Made by a program: the position numbers and the translations under genes
Assembly (NCBI RefSeq): GCF_001894745.1
Contig: NZ_BBYF01000004.1
Span: 62,001 to 126,000, forward strand
Source of the DNA: Paenibacillus sp. NAIST15-1
GTDB lineage: Bacteria > Bacillota > Bacilli > Paenibacillales > Paenibacillaceae
Direction: 5' to 3'
Length of the DNA stretch: 64,000 nt
Shown here: positions 53,999-63,300 of the stretch, in pieces
Layout of the letters: each line of letters opens with the position of its first letter
Numbering within the stretch: the stretch's first letter is position 1
Notes under the pieces: model-generated
Seen by the model: the letters and a program-made list of their open reading frames with translations, nothing else
Databases searched by the model: none
Told to the model about the DNA's origin: nothing

Positions 53999-56575
53999 TT
54001 AGTCCGCTGTTTTTGCGTTTCTAATGTTGTATGCACTACCATGGCTAGCTAGCTTGATCTTCTCTTTATCGAATACATCATACAAGGTTAGCTGGAAGCC
54101 ACCGTTCTCGATTTTCTCAAAGAAGGCATCTGGTATAGATGTTGAGAATGACTGGTTCTTGCCCTCTTTAAATTCTTTAACAAAATCAACCTCTTTCTCG
54201 AATTTTTTGCCACTAGAATCTACAATTTCAATGACTAGCTTGTGTCCGTATTCACCAAAATTGTACTCGAGTTGACGAGTCATATCATAAGAGAACTCGA
54301 TGGACAAGTTGGATGTTCTGTTAGCAGTCACGTAGAAATTGTATAAAGTCAACGAATAAGGGAATAGATCAAGATTTACAAAGTCTCGTTGAACCGTAGG
54401 CTGTACGACTTTCAAATCCATTGCTACTGCATTGATATATCCATCAGACTCACCCTTTGGAGGTGTCAGTTTATTCTCGGTAATTCCTTCACCGATAATA
54501 AGCTGCAAATCTGTTTTATTAACCGTTTTCGGTACTTTCACCCATGCCGTTACGACATTCAATCCTTGCGGACTCGTAGGACCCTGCACTTGGGAAAGAT
54601 TTGCTTTATAGTAGCGTCCATCATCTGATCGATAGTATGCTACCATTTGAGATAAAATCGTCTGGCGCTCTTCCTGGCTCTTCATAACAAGATCCGTATA
54701 AATGATTTGTTCAACGGCACCTTCATACACCTTGCTGTTCTTTACTTCAATATCAGCTTTGCGTCCTTGAGTAGTAAGATTGTATACTTTACCAAATTCA
54801 ACGACAGGCAACTTGCTTAACTTGCCTCCATTCGTGAACTGAATGATTGGGGCACTATCCGTCTCCCCTATTTTCTCCATTAGCGCCGTTTGGACTTGGG
54901 AGAAGTCCATATAACTTGGTACCTTCGTTACGATGTATACATCGACGTCTTCCCTCGCTCCGATGATTAAAGCACCATTCGAGCTTATCACTTGTGTTTT
55001 ACCAGATACACCGGAAGTATCCAATTTAAAGACACCTTCTAAAGCTGGCAACTGAATTGTTTTCGTTTCTTTGTTTTTAATTTTTAATTTTGCTGACAGT
55101 ACATCCCCGTCTAACCAAGGTAGACGTTGTAGAGACTCTATTGTAATTCCAAGGTTGCCTTTGCTATGCTGCACATCGTATTCAATTCCCGTTTGATTAC
55201 GCATGGATTGAAGATCAGGCAATTTATAAGTTCCTTCTGGGAACTTGAAATTCGAGTCCTTTTGATTCGTTTCGGGCTTCGTTGGATCCTTTTGTTCGGA
55301 ATCTCCAGGCTTATTGAGTTGAAGTTTTAATTGTTCAAGAGGTACGTCAGTAGATACCATTGCACTCAATGTAATTGGTCGTTTCTCCATCGCTTTCAAT
55401 GTCAAATTATCTAGTGATTTTGTAGGGATCGGCACGGATAATCCGTTTGGCCCTTTCAAAACAAATTCATATTTTGGTATCGTCACTGGACGATTCGATA
55501 AATTTTCAAATTGGAAGGTCAATGTAATATCATTATCTTCAAAACTTTGGTTTGCCCAACCGTTCAAAATTTTAGTGCTTACCTTTGCCTTGTCGATCGT
55601 TATCACTTGCTCTTTATTCGCTGGAATAACAGAAGTGGCTGCATTCGAAGCTGGCAACTTTAAGGTTGCTACAGGCAGATTAATTTTTGCAGTCTCATCC
55701 TCTGTCAGTAGTTGAAGCTCCAAGTTTTTGATAACGACACTCTTAGGAATTGCCGTCATGAAATTCAATGTCTTTTTCTCGCTAGGCTGCAGCTTATACT
55801 CCTTACTTGCGCTATCTGGTACAAGAGGGTAACTGCTTCCGCTTGCTGTTTTAATTACGTATTTGTAAGTTGGATTCTCCAACGCTTTAAAGCCTAAATT
55901 TTCTACATTTACTGCAACATTTACATAATTCATGTCTTCATTAAGCATCGAGGTTACTCGATCAATGCTTGTTTTTATAGGAATGTCATTCATTCGTACT
56001 GTGCTGCTTTTTCCAACAACAGTCGATGCAGTCATCCATGTTGGAATTTGAAAAGAACCCAATCTGTTTTCAAAACCAGATTTGCTAAAATCCCACTTTA
56101 TGATATCAAAAAATAAATCATTAATGGTGAGACCCTTCGCTACTTTTGCATAATAGGTAACACTCATCTCAGACAAACCTGGTACTACTTTTTTCTCTTT
56201 ATCCTTTGTTGTCAATACACTAGAGTACACCGTACCGCCTTTTGTACGAACCTTTGTCCAGTAATCAATAAGAGGAACGCTGCGCTGCTCATTATTATAA
56301 TAAGTTAACGTATACGTCAAAATATTACTTTCATCTTGTTTATACATGTTTACATCCGTCAGTTTAACTGCACTTTTAGCAGTCAACCGAATCGGCTTTA
56401 ACTCACTAAGCGTATGTACTGGCGTCGGTTTAGCCGCAGGTTTTGTTTGCTTGCTCGTGCTTTGTTGTTTAGAAGCTTTTGTATCTGCAGCATAAATATT
56501 TGCCGTAGGGAAGGCTGACGCCCCTAAAATGAGGGACAACGATAACATTGTCGCAATGGCGGTTGTTCTTTTCAA
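53999..56575 (-). CDS. Secreted protein with about six tandem beta-sandwich repeats, function unknown
   Basis: TTG start at 56575 with GGAGG eight bases upstream; 858 residues. Signal peptide (1-30), a Lys/Thr/Gln/Pro linker (32-55), then a repeated domain of about 120-150 residues, each with a strand such as LTFQFENLSNRPVTIP or VAVNVENLGFKAL, a loop with a proline, and a closing LXLQL strand (NLELQLLTED, QLKLQLNKPG). No SLH, LPXTG or transmembrane anchor. Related to no family I can name with confidence; the repeat resembles DUF4352-type Ig-like folds. Lies directly downstream of the S-layer gene. Confidence 0.85.
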   Translation of the reverse strand: MKRTTAIATMLSLSLILGASAFPTANIYAADTKASKQQSTSKQTKPAAKPTPVHTLSELKPIRLTAKSAVKLTDVNMYKQDESNILTYTLTYYNNEQRSVPLIDYWTKVRTKGGTVYSSVLTTKDKEKKVVPGLSEMSVTYYAKVAKGLTINDLFFDIIKWDFSKSGFENRLGSFQIPTWMTASTVVGKSSTVRMNDIPIKTSIDRVTSMLNEDMNYVNVAVNVENLGFKALENPTYKYVIKTASGSSYPLVPDSASKEYKLQPSEKKTLNFMTAIPKSVVIKNLELQLLTEDETAKINLPVATLKLPASNAATSVIPANKEQVITIDKAKVSTKILNGWANQSFEDNDITLTFQFENLSNRPVTIPKYEFVLKGPNGLSVPIPTKSLDNLTLKAMEKRPITLSAMVSTDVPLEQLKLQLNKPGDSEQKDPTKPETNQKDSNFKFPEGTYKLPDLQSMRNQTGIEYDVQHSKGNLGITIESLQRLPWLDGDVLSAKLKIKNKETKTIQLPALEGVFKLDTSGVSGKTQVISSNGALIIGAREDVDVYIVTKVPSYMDFSQVQTALMEKIGETDSAPIIQFTNGGKLSKLPVVEFGKVYNLTTQGRKADIEVKNSKVYEGAVEQIIYTDLVMKSQEERQTILSQMVAYYRSDDGRYYKANLSQVQGPTSPQGLNVVTAWVKVPKTVNKTDLQLIIGEGITENKLTPPKGESDGYINAVAMDLKVVQPTVQRDFVNLDLFPYSLTLYNFYVTANRTSNLSIEFSYDMTRQLEYNFGEYGHKLVIEIVDSSGKKFEKEVDFVKEFKEGKNQSFSTSIPDAFFEKIENGGFQLTLYDVFDKEKIKLASHGSAYNIRNAKTAD

Positions 56576-56610
56576 TCTACTTTCCTCCTATGCGTAGAAT
56601 CTACATATAT

Positions 56611-56647
56611 AGTATAACGCATAATGATAAGAGAAAGTTGCGATTTT
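56611..56647 (-). promoter_or_regulatory. Promoter region with CGCAACTTT box of the 858-residue secreted protein gene
   Basis: AAAATCGCAACTTT (56634-56647), 12 bases, TGCGTT (56616-56621), overlapping a TATACT-like -10 (56611-56616). Box-to-TGCGTT layout is shared with the S-layer gene upstream region. Confidence 0.55.
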
Positions 56648-56684
56648 CAGCAAGTTGGAGGGTTACATTGTTGTAAGCTTTATA

Positions 56685-56717
56685 TAAAAAAAGAAAGCCC
56701 CGAAGGGCTTTCTTTTG
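56685..56717 (-). terminator. Strong terminator of the S-layer gene
   Basis: AAAGAAAGCCC and GGGCTTTCTTT with a TTCG loop, followed by TTTTATA. Confidence 0.92.
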
Positions 56718-56722
56718 AAATG

Positions 56723-59671
56723 TTATTTCTTGAATTTCAAGGATGTATTGAATCCATCCAAAGCAACATTGTGATCTAGTAAATCAACGATGGATTTATA
56801 TACATCGTTTTCTTTTTCCAATACTTCTACGCGAACAGTATCTCCATCGTTAATTGCTGCGTATTTGAATTGGATTTGAAGCAACTTTTCATATCCTTTT
56901 TCAACAAATACTTTCTCTACTTGAGCTTCTTTGTTGTTAACATATACCTTAACTACTTTGCCAATTTCTTTTGTATCAACAAAGAGTGGTGTGTCAACGC
57001 GAATGTCCGCCAAGTAAGTTGTATCTGTTACGGATTTAACATTCAAAGAGCTTACTTCTGCTGTAGGTCTAACTTTACCGTAGTCCTCAACATTGTATTG
57101 TCCTGCTTTAACGCGAACGTTCAATACATCAGCAGTTGATGCATTTGGTGCAACTTTGAGAACCGCTCCAGAAAGGCTGGATGGAAGCTCGTTTCTGTCA
57201 GTGAATTTCAGAGTAACAACAGAACCGTCATTGCTCTTCTCATAGTCATTTGGCGTGAATGTTCCGTAGTTAGTGACTACGGAGAAGTCAGATAGAACAA
57301 CATAGTTGATCTTGCCGCCAAATTCAACTTTAAGTTCTTTAGTAGAAACTGCGCTAACTTTTTTTACATTAATGCTGTTAGCAAAGTCATTTTCCAAAGT
57401 ACCTTTATAAGTAAGCGTGTAATTACCGTTTTGTTTGATGTAATCGCCCTTAGCATTCGCCACTTGGCTAACACTCAAAACGTTTTCTCCAGTTCTCTTG
57501 ATACCCAATTTTCCAGCTTTCGCAGTAATGCGAACAGTATCGCCAGTCATCATAGAAATATCATGATCTGTGATGGAGTTGTTGTTAAAGACGTATTTTT
57601 CTTTAATCAATGCGCTTCCGTCACCATCAGTTTTAACATCTTCTTTGAATTGAACGTACAGGTTCTCTTCATTGTTTCCTTCAACGATCCAAGAACGAAC
57701 GATTCCTGTTGTAGCAGTTTGTTTTGCTGTGAACGTTTGTGTATAAGGCATAATTGTGTTTTGCAAAGCAGCCGTATCACGAACGCCAGTTACTTCCAAG
57801 ATGTAATCTGTTTCGTTGGACAATTGGGCATTCAGGTCAATTGTCACCTTGTAGTTGGACTCGTTGTAATCGATTCTAGATACTGGATGCCCGTTGCGGT
57901 CTGTACCAACGAACTTATCCAATACTTTACCGTCTTTATCTTTCAATGTGTAGTTCTTGTTGTCTTTAGCAGTTGCCGCATCCAACTTTTTGTTGAATTC
58001 CAATACCAACTGATGGTTATTCAACGCGCCAACTTCTTTAACTTCCAACTTCACGATTTCTGGACGAGTTTGATCCAATGTTGGGTTCACTTTGATTTCG
58101 CGGTCAGCTTTGTTGCCGCTGTAATCAGTTGCACCTTTAACATAGATTGTGTTGTCGCCATTGTACATTTTGTTGCTGAATTCAACTTTAACTTTGTTGT
58201 CTTTGTAAGTAATCTTACCAATGTTGCCGGAAGTGTTGTGGTACACTTTCTCGATCGAACGAACAGTTTCGTTGAATTCAAGTTCAAGCTCATTCAAATC
58301 AGTTGTCTTTGCGGACACGATTTCAGGAGCTGCTGTATCTTCAGCAATCGTGAATTCTTTATCTGCTGGAATGCTCTTCAGACCGGAGAAGTCTGTGATG
58401 TTGCTTGCGCTCACTTTGTGAGTACCAACGGACAAATCTTTCTTCACGATTACTACATTTGGATACATGTAGTCAACGCTACCGGATGCCGAGCTGCCAT
58501 CAACTTTGTAGTTGCTTGCTGCAACTGCATCGCCACGTTTAACTGGCTCAGAGAATACGATCTTGAATGCTTTCGTACCCAAGCCAACAACTTCTTTGAT
58601 TTCAGGTGTTTTTACGTCAACTGGAGTGAATTTCTTTGTTTCGTTAAACGTTTTGGAACCATCTTCGTTCTTCACGTTTTTGATTTTCACTTCAGTTTCT
58701 TTTTGGTTCTTCATTTCGGAACCATTTTCTTCAAGCAAGATTGTGACAGAGTTTTTGTCTTGCGCCATTGTCACGCTCTCGATTTTCATATCTTTAACTT
58801 CGTAGTTGTTTTTGTTCTCAGCAGTTTTTTGCTCGAGAGAACCGTCAAATGTTACAACAACCTCTTTCAAGTTTTCAGCTGTAACGGATTTGATGCTTTG
58901 AGCAGAAGTAATAGTATAAGTCACTTTAGTAGTGATCTTGAACTCTTTACCTGCTTTGTCTTTGTAAGTGAATGTTACTTCAGTTTCTTTGTTAGCTTCA
59001 AGAGCTTTTTCCAAAGTTACTGTCTTAACTTCTTTGTCGGACATAGTGAATTCAACTGTTTTGGAGTCCTTTACTTTGTAGGAAACTACTTTAGGACCTT
59101 TAGTCAATTCGTCAGCTGCATATGCTGCTTCTACCAATTGAGTGCGAGTTGCGTTCGCTTTAGGGTTTGCATCTTTGGAGAACAAACCAGCGTCAACTGC
59201 CGCTTGGAAGAAACCTTTAGCCCATGAAGAAGCGTTGTTTTGAGCATCTTTAACTTCTTCAAGTTTCAAAGCAGTAACCAAAGTTTTAGCTGCTTCTTCA
59301 ACTGTGATTTTGCCGTTAAAGTCGAACAACTTCTTCTCCAAGTCTTTACCTTGCATCAAGCCTTCTTTAGTTACAGCTTCGATGAATGGAGCTGCCCAGT
59401 TATTTTTACCATAGTTTTTATCTTTGTAAGAATATTCACCATGGATTTCTTTCAGACCGAACAATTTCACGAGTACTTTCGCGAATTCTGCACGAGTCAT
59501 GTCTTTATCAAGGCCAGCGGATCCATCTGGATAACCGTTGAATACACCTTGAGTTTTCAATGCATCAAATTTCTCTTGAGTTGTTTTAGCTGCGTCAGCA
59601 CCGAAAGCTACGTTTGCGAACATAGAGAACGCCATAGCAACGGAAAGCAGAAGGGCCAATCTTTTCTTCAT
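56723..59671 (-). CDS. spaA: S-layer protein with three N-terminal SLH domains (SpaA-like)
   Basis: Self-assembling protein lattice covering the cell. From the ATG at 59671 the protein has 982 residues with a 24-residue signal peptide (ending VAFG, then ADAAK). Three SLH domains follow: about 30-75 with TRAE at 59-62, 90-138 with TVEE near 123, and 148-190 with TRTQ near 175. These bind the pyruvylated secondary wall polymer. The rest is a chain of Ig-like assembly domains (VVVTFDGSLEQKTAEN, FKIVFSEPVKRGD, LELEFNETVRS). Length, signal and motifs match what I recall of P. alvei SpaA. Strong codon bias fits very high expression. Upstream in-frame starts are discussed separately. Confidence 0.9.
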   Translation of the reverse strand: MKKRLALLLSVAMAFSMFANVAFGADAAKTTQEKFDALKTQGVFNGYPDGSAGLDKDMTRAEFAKVLVKLFGLKEIHGEYSYKDKNYGKNNWAAPFIEAVTKEGLMQGKDLEKKLFDFNGKITVEEAAKTLVTALKLEEVKDAQNNASSWAKGFFQAAVDAGLFSKDANPKANATRTQLVEAAYAADELTKGPKVVSYKVKDSKTVEFTMSDKEVKTVTLEKALEANKETEVTFTYKDKAGKEFKITTKVTYTITSAQSIKSVTAENLKEVVVTFDGSLEQKTAENKNNYEVKDMKIESVTMAQDKNSVTILLEENGSEMKNQKETEVKIKNVKNEDGSKTFNETKKFTPVDVKTPEIKEVVGLGTKAFKIVFSEPVKRGDAVAASNYKVDGSSASGSVDYMYPNVVIVKKDLSVGTHKVSASNITDFSGLKSIPADKEFTIAEDTAAPEIVSAKTTDLNELELEFNETVRSIEKVYHNTSGNIGKITYKDNKVKVEFSNKMYNGDNTIYVKGATDYSGNKADREIKVNPTLDQTRPEIVKLEVKEVGALNNHQLVLEFNKKLDAATAKDNKNYTLKDKDGKVLDKFVGTDRNGHPVSRIDYNESNYKVTIDLNAQLSNETDYILEVTGVRDTAALQNTIMPYTQTFTAKQTATTGIVRSWIVEGNNEENLYVQFKEDVKTDGDGSALIKEKYVFNNNSITDHDISMMTGDTVRITAKAGKLGIKRTGENVLSVSQVANAKGDYIKQNGNYTLTYKGTLENDFANSINVKKVSAVSTKELKVEFGGKINYVVLSDFSVVTNYGTFTPNDYEKSNDGSVVTLKFTDRNELPSSLSGAVLKVAPNASTADVLNVRVKAGQYNVEDYGKVRPTAEVSSLNVKSVTDTTYLADIRVDTPLFVDTKEIGKVVKVYVNNKEAQVEKVFVEKGYEKLLQIQFKYAAINDGDTVRVEVLEKENDVYKSIVDLLDHNVALDGFNTSLKFKK

Positions 59672-59739
59672 AACCTTTTTTTCTCCTCCTCTAAATTGCT
59701 TCGTTTGTTTAGTTTGTTGCGTAGAAGTTTGATAGTTCA

Positions 59740-59770
59740 TTTCCCTCATTCGCCGATTCACCCCCTTCCT
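59740..59770 (-). promoter_or_regulatory. Second, upstream in-frame translation start region of the S-layer gene
   Basis: In-frame ATG codons at 59749 and 59740 follow an AGGAAGGGG sequence (59762-59770). Initiation there would add 23-26 residues rich in Gln and Thr before the normal signal peptide. The main site is GGAGGAG before 59671. Confidence 0.45.
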
Positions 59771-59886
59771 CAGAGTGAGCGAAATGTAATCTAAAAAGAA
59801 GTCTGCAACATAAGGACATGCCACAGAAACTAGTAATCGATTAGGAACAAATGAAAATAAATAGAAATGCTCATACCACTCTAGAC

Positions 59887-59915
59887 ATTATACAATGTCA
59901 ACTGCCTAGCGTAAA
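59887..59915 (-). promoter_or_regulatory. S-layer gene promoter within an inverted repeat
   Basis: Minus-strand TTTACG (59910-59915), 17 bases, TATAAT (59887-59892). The -10 lies in the inverted repeat GACATTGTATAATGTC. A TTGACA overlapping the spacer could drive a second start with TGGTAT 17 bases on. Leader of about 210 bases. Confidence 0.6.
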
Positions 59916-59976
59916 GTATATTTTTGTGAAATACAGGGAACAATAATTAAATTAACCACTGTATTCGAGCTTCATC

Positions 59977-60008
59977 ATATTAAACGCACAGGTTTCGAAA
60001 AAGTTGCG
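59977..60008 (-). promoter_or_regulatory. Upstream promoter-like CGCAACTTT element of the S-layer gene
   Basis: CGCAACTTT (60000-60008), 11 bases, TGCGTT (59983-59988), then TAATAT (59977-59982). Same layout as upstream of the 858-residue secreted protein gene. Confidence 0.5.
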
Positions 60009-60296
60009 CTCTACGGAAAATTATTTTTAAATTTTTTCGCAGATTTCAGACAATGTCTTGCTCATTACATTCAGTAACGCATATACACGGATATGCTATA
60101 CATATTGCAATACTTGAATTCATCTATATGTATGCATTAACGAATACATCTCCTAGTATAGCTCCAAGCTAAGAAGGAGTCACTGGCTAATGTTTTCCAC
60201 TGAATGACAGATCACCCATGAATATGATCATAGGTAGATTCATTACATGTTTACCAGATCAATGATCCTAATAAAATGAATATCTTCTATTATATA
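60009..60296. other. Long non-coding stretch upstream of the S-layer promoters
   Basis: AT-rich, no gene-like open frame with a ribosome binding site. Contains a run of T on the minus strand near 60025-60040 (UP-element-like A/T tracts) and short inverted repeats such as ATGTAT...ATACAT near 60127-60148. Confidence 0.4.
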
Positions 60297-60331
60297 AGGA
60301 AGAGAGCCGAGCAAAATCGGCTCTCTCCTTA
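60297..60331 (-). terminator. Intrinsic terminator after the giant SLH protein gene
   Basis: AAGGAGAGAGCCGA and TCGGCTCTCTTCCTT around a six-base loop, then ATATAA. About 30 bp after the stop codon. Confidence 0.82.
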
Positions 60332-60361
60332 TTACCCAAAGATGTACACGTTGAATCTATG

Positions 60362-63300
60362 TTACATCTTCGGCAGCTTCTTCAAATCAATCATAGCACG
60401 CGCCATAATGAGAGCAGCGTCGCCACGGAGCATATTCGCAGATGGCTGGAATACATAACCCTTCTTCGGATCAGATGGGTCAATCGGAACTCCTGTAATG
60501 AAGCCTTTCTTCGCGATAGCAAGTACCGCTGGCTGTGCATAGTAATCTATCTTGTCCGCATCTTGGAAATACTTCAACAGATCCTTGCGAACTTTATCAC
60601 GCTTCGTCTCAAGCTTCATATTCAAAGCTTTCGCAAGCATAACCGCAGCATCCTGACGGATAATCGAGTAGTCCCCACCAAATTCATTCGGTGAAACACC
60701 ACGAACGATACCATCACGTGCAGCCGTCTCCACATAGCGGAAGTCCCACAGCTGATTCACATTAATCGTATTCATCTTATCAGCCGCCGGTACAACGACG
60801 TCATTGAAATGTTTCTTACCGTCATAATTCAATGGCATCTCTTTCGCACGAACAATCATACGAGTGAATTCACCACGAGATACATACATATCTGTACCAA
60901 ACATGGAGAATGGATCAAATGGATTCATAACGCCTTTTGCAAATATCGTTTCAATGAAATCACGTGCATATGGATGTTGTACCACATCATGATAAGAGTA
61001 AGACATCTTACCAACAACATAGTATCCAAAGCGCGTAATTGGAACGGTTACGGTATGTTTCTTCGAATCTACAACACCGCCAATGTTCTCCCATTGCTGT
61101 AATTCCGAATCAAAACGGAACACACTCACAGTGCGACCACCATCATCGGTTACGTTTTTATCATAACTCAATGTCAATTTACCCGGTTTAGACATGATCA
61201 GTTCATTGCGAAGGTCGCGCTTATAGAACATCTCAATTGGCGAACCTGGATACTGATAAGGCTCAACACCATACTTAATTGGGTCATAAACAGACTCTGT
61301 CTTGATGTCATCCGCTTGACCTGGATCCATCCAAATAACTGGACCAGCCTTAATAAAGCGTTCAGGGAAGCTTGCTTCGAAAATGTTCTTTGCTTCTATC
61401 TTCGCCAAGTCATAGTTCGCTGGCTGATACTCAAACTCACGGCGATCTACTTCACCATCGAATGAATTCGCAATCGCGAACAGTAGGTTGTGACCACTAA
61501 ATACTTGGTTTTTGAAGTTTTGCGGCACGTTATAGTCGCGTCTTACGAGATTTGCACCTTTTTCGAAGGTCAAGTTTACTATTCCTTCAAATACCTTATG
61601 TGATTTTTTCATTGGCTCCATATACTGAGCCCCTGGAATTGACGTAGGTACGTACTTCACCGTAATCGTATTTTTGAAGGTATCCTTGCCTCTTGAAATG
61701 GCAATTTCAATCTTATTATCTTTATTTGCTTTAAGTCCTACGACAAATGCACGATAGGCATTTTCATAAGGCTTTTGTGTCTTGTCATAGCTTGGGTAGT
61801 AAATAATTTTTTCTGCTGGAATTTTATTAATAACTACCTTTTCTGCACCTGGCGAGTCAATAATGACTTCAACAAAGTTTTGGTTAACCACTCGCTTTTC
61901 AAGCGCTGGCTTCAAAATCGTGTAAGGCACATCTACCGGCACAACTTCCAAACGGTATGTTGCACGAGGGCCACCTTCGCCACTGTTAAATACAGTCATG
62001 TTCATTGCGACAGGAGTTCCATCACCAGGAAGATTTATGCCCTTAATAATAAAGCTAAAGAATTGTTTATCATTATCGTAGTACACCGATATGCCGTTAA
62101 CTACTGCACTCGAATTATACGTATCCCCATTTTTGTCGGTGAACATATTCTCCAATGTCCACTCGATTTTACCTAATGGGTTTTTGTCGTTTTTCAATAC
62201 AGGCGATTGAATGACTAGCTTATAATTCTGAAGCTCGTTAGCAGTACCGCTTCCTCGCAGGCTTGCAATTTTCCCTTCAATTTCAGCCTTGTTTTTTCCA
62301 AGATCAACAAAGTCGAATGTCCCGTACACATTCATCTGCGCTTCACGAGTCAGATAAACGCCGCCTTTTTTCTCAAAACGAGGATCATTAGGCTTCGGAT
62401 CCGGATACGTTGTGCTGTATGGATAGATTCCGTCTGTCTCAGGTGCTGGAATAACCGGTAAGTTAGTCGGAATGAGCGTTACTGTGATCGTGTTCTCGTA
62501 ATGTGATTTTTGGGAACGGAATACAAATTTGATTTTGTTGTCTCCCATATACAACGCTTCGAATGCTTTTTTCGGATCTACTAATTTGAACTGACTATTT
62601 GTTGTACCTTTGGCTAGTTCCAATGTTGTATTGTTGATACTGAAGAATACTGTTTGTTTCGGCCCTGAGTAATCAAGCTCATTTTCGTTTGCAATATTAT
62701 AGATTTGACCTGCCAAGTCCTGTAATTCTTTCATTACTTGCGCTTGACGTTGAGCATCTGTCGTATCCGTATAAATCTTTTGGCCATCAAATGCACCGTC
62801 GTATTTCACATATGGTCCATATAAAAGAGTAACTGTTGCCGTATATGTTTCCGAAGAGCCATCCAAACCAAACACAATCGTTTGTTTTCCTGTGCTTGGC
62901 AGCTTGTCAATCAGGTATACAACCCGACTCATCGATGTCGGAACCCCATTGATATTTTGAACCGTAACATCCTCGGCAACAATCGTAGGGTTTAAATGGT
63001 AAGTACTAGCATCTTGCGTTTTCCCTAATGCATCTGTTACAGATTTAATCGAGATTCTAGGACTGCTACCGTTAGGAACCAAAAATTGGATTGCAGCCGG
63101 CATGGAGAATAACTGCGCACCATCCAGCTTTCCACCTTGCAGCGCCACAGCTTCCCCAGGTGTCATTGCATTGTTATATCCGCTCAAGTAATTAGCAGCG
63201 TAAATATATGGTTTGCCCGCATCCTTCAACAACACGGAGAATCCGGACATGCTCTGAAGTGATGGAGTAGATAGGGCATAGTTCGTCGAAGTCAAAGTAA

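Noticed and set aside
57431-59227. A 598-codon open frame antisense to the S-layer gene
   Set aside because: Composition is unlike a protein (long Phe/Cys/Val runs) and results from strong codon bias of the S-layer gene; no ribosome binding site.
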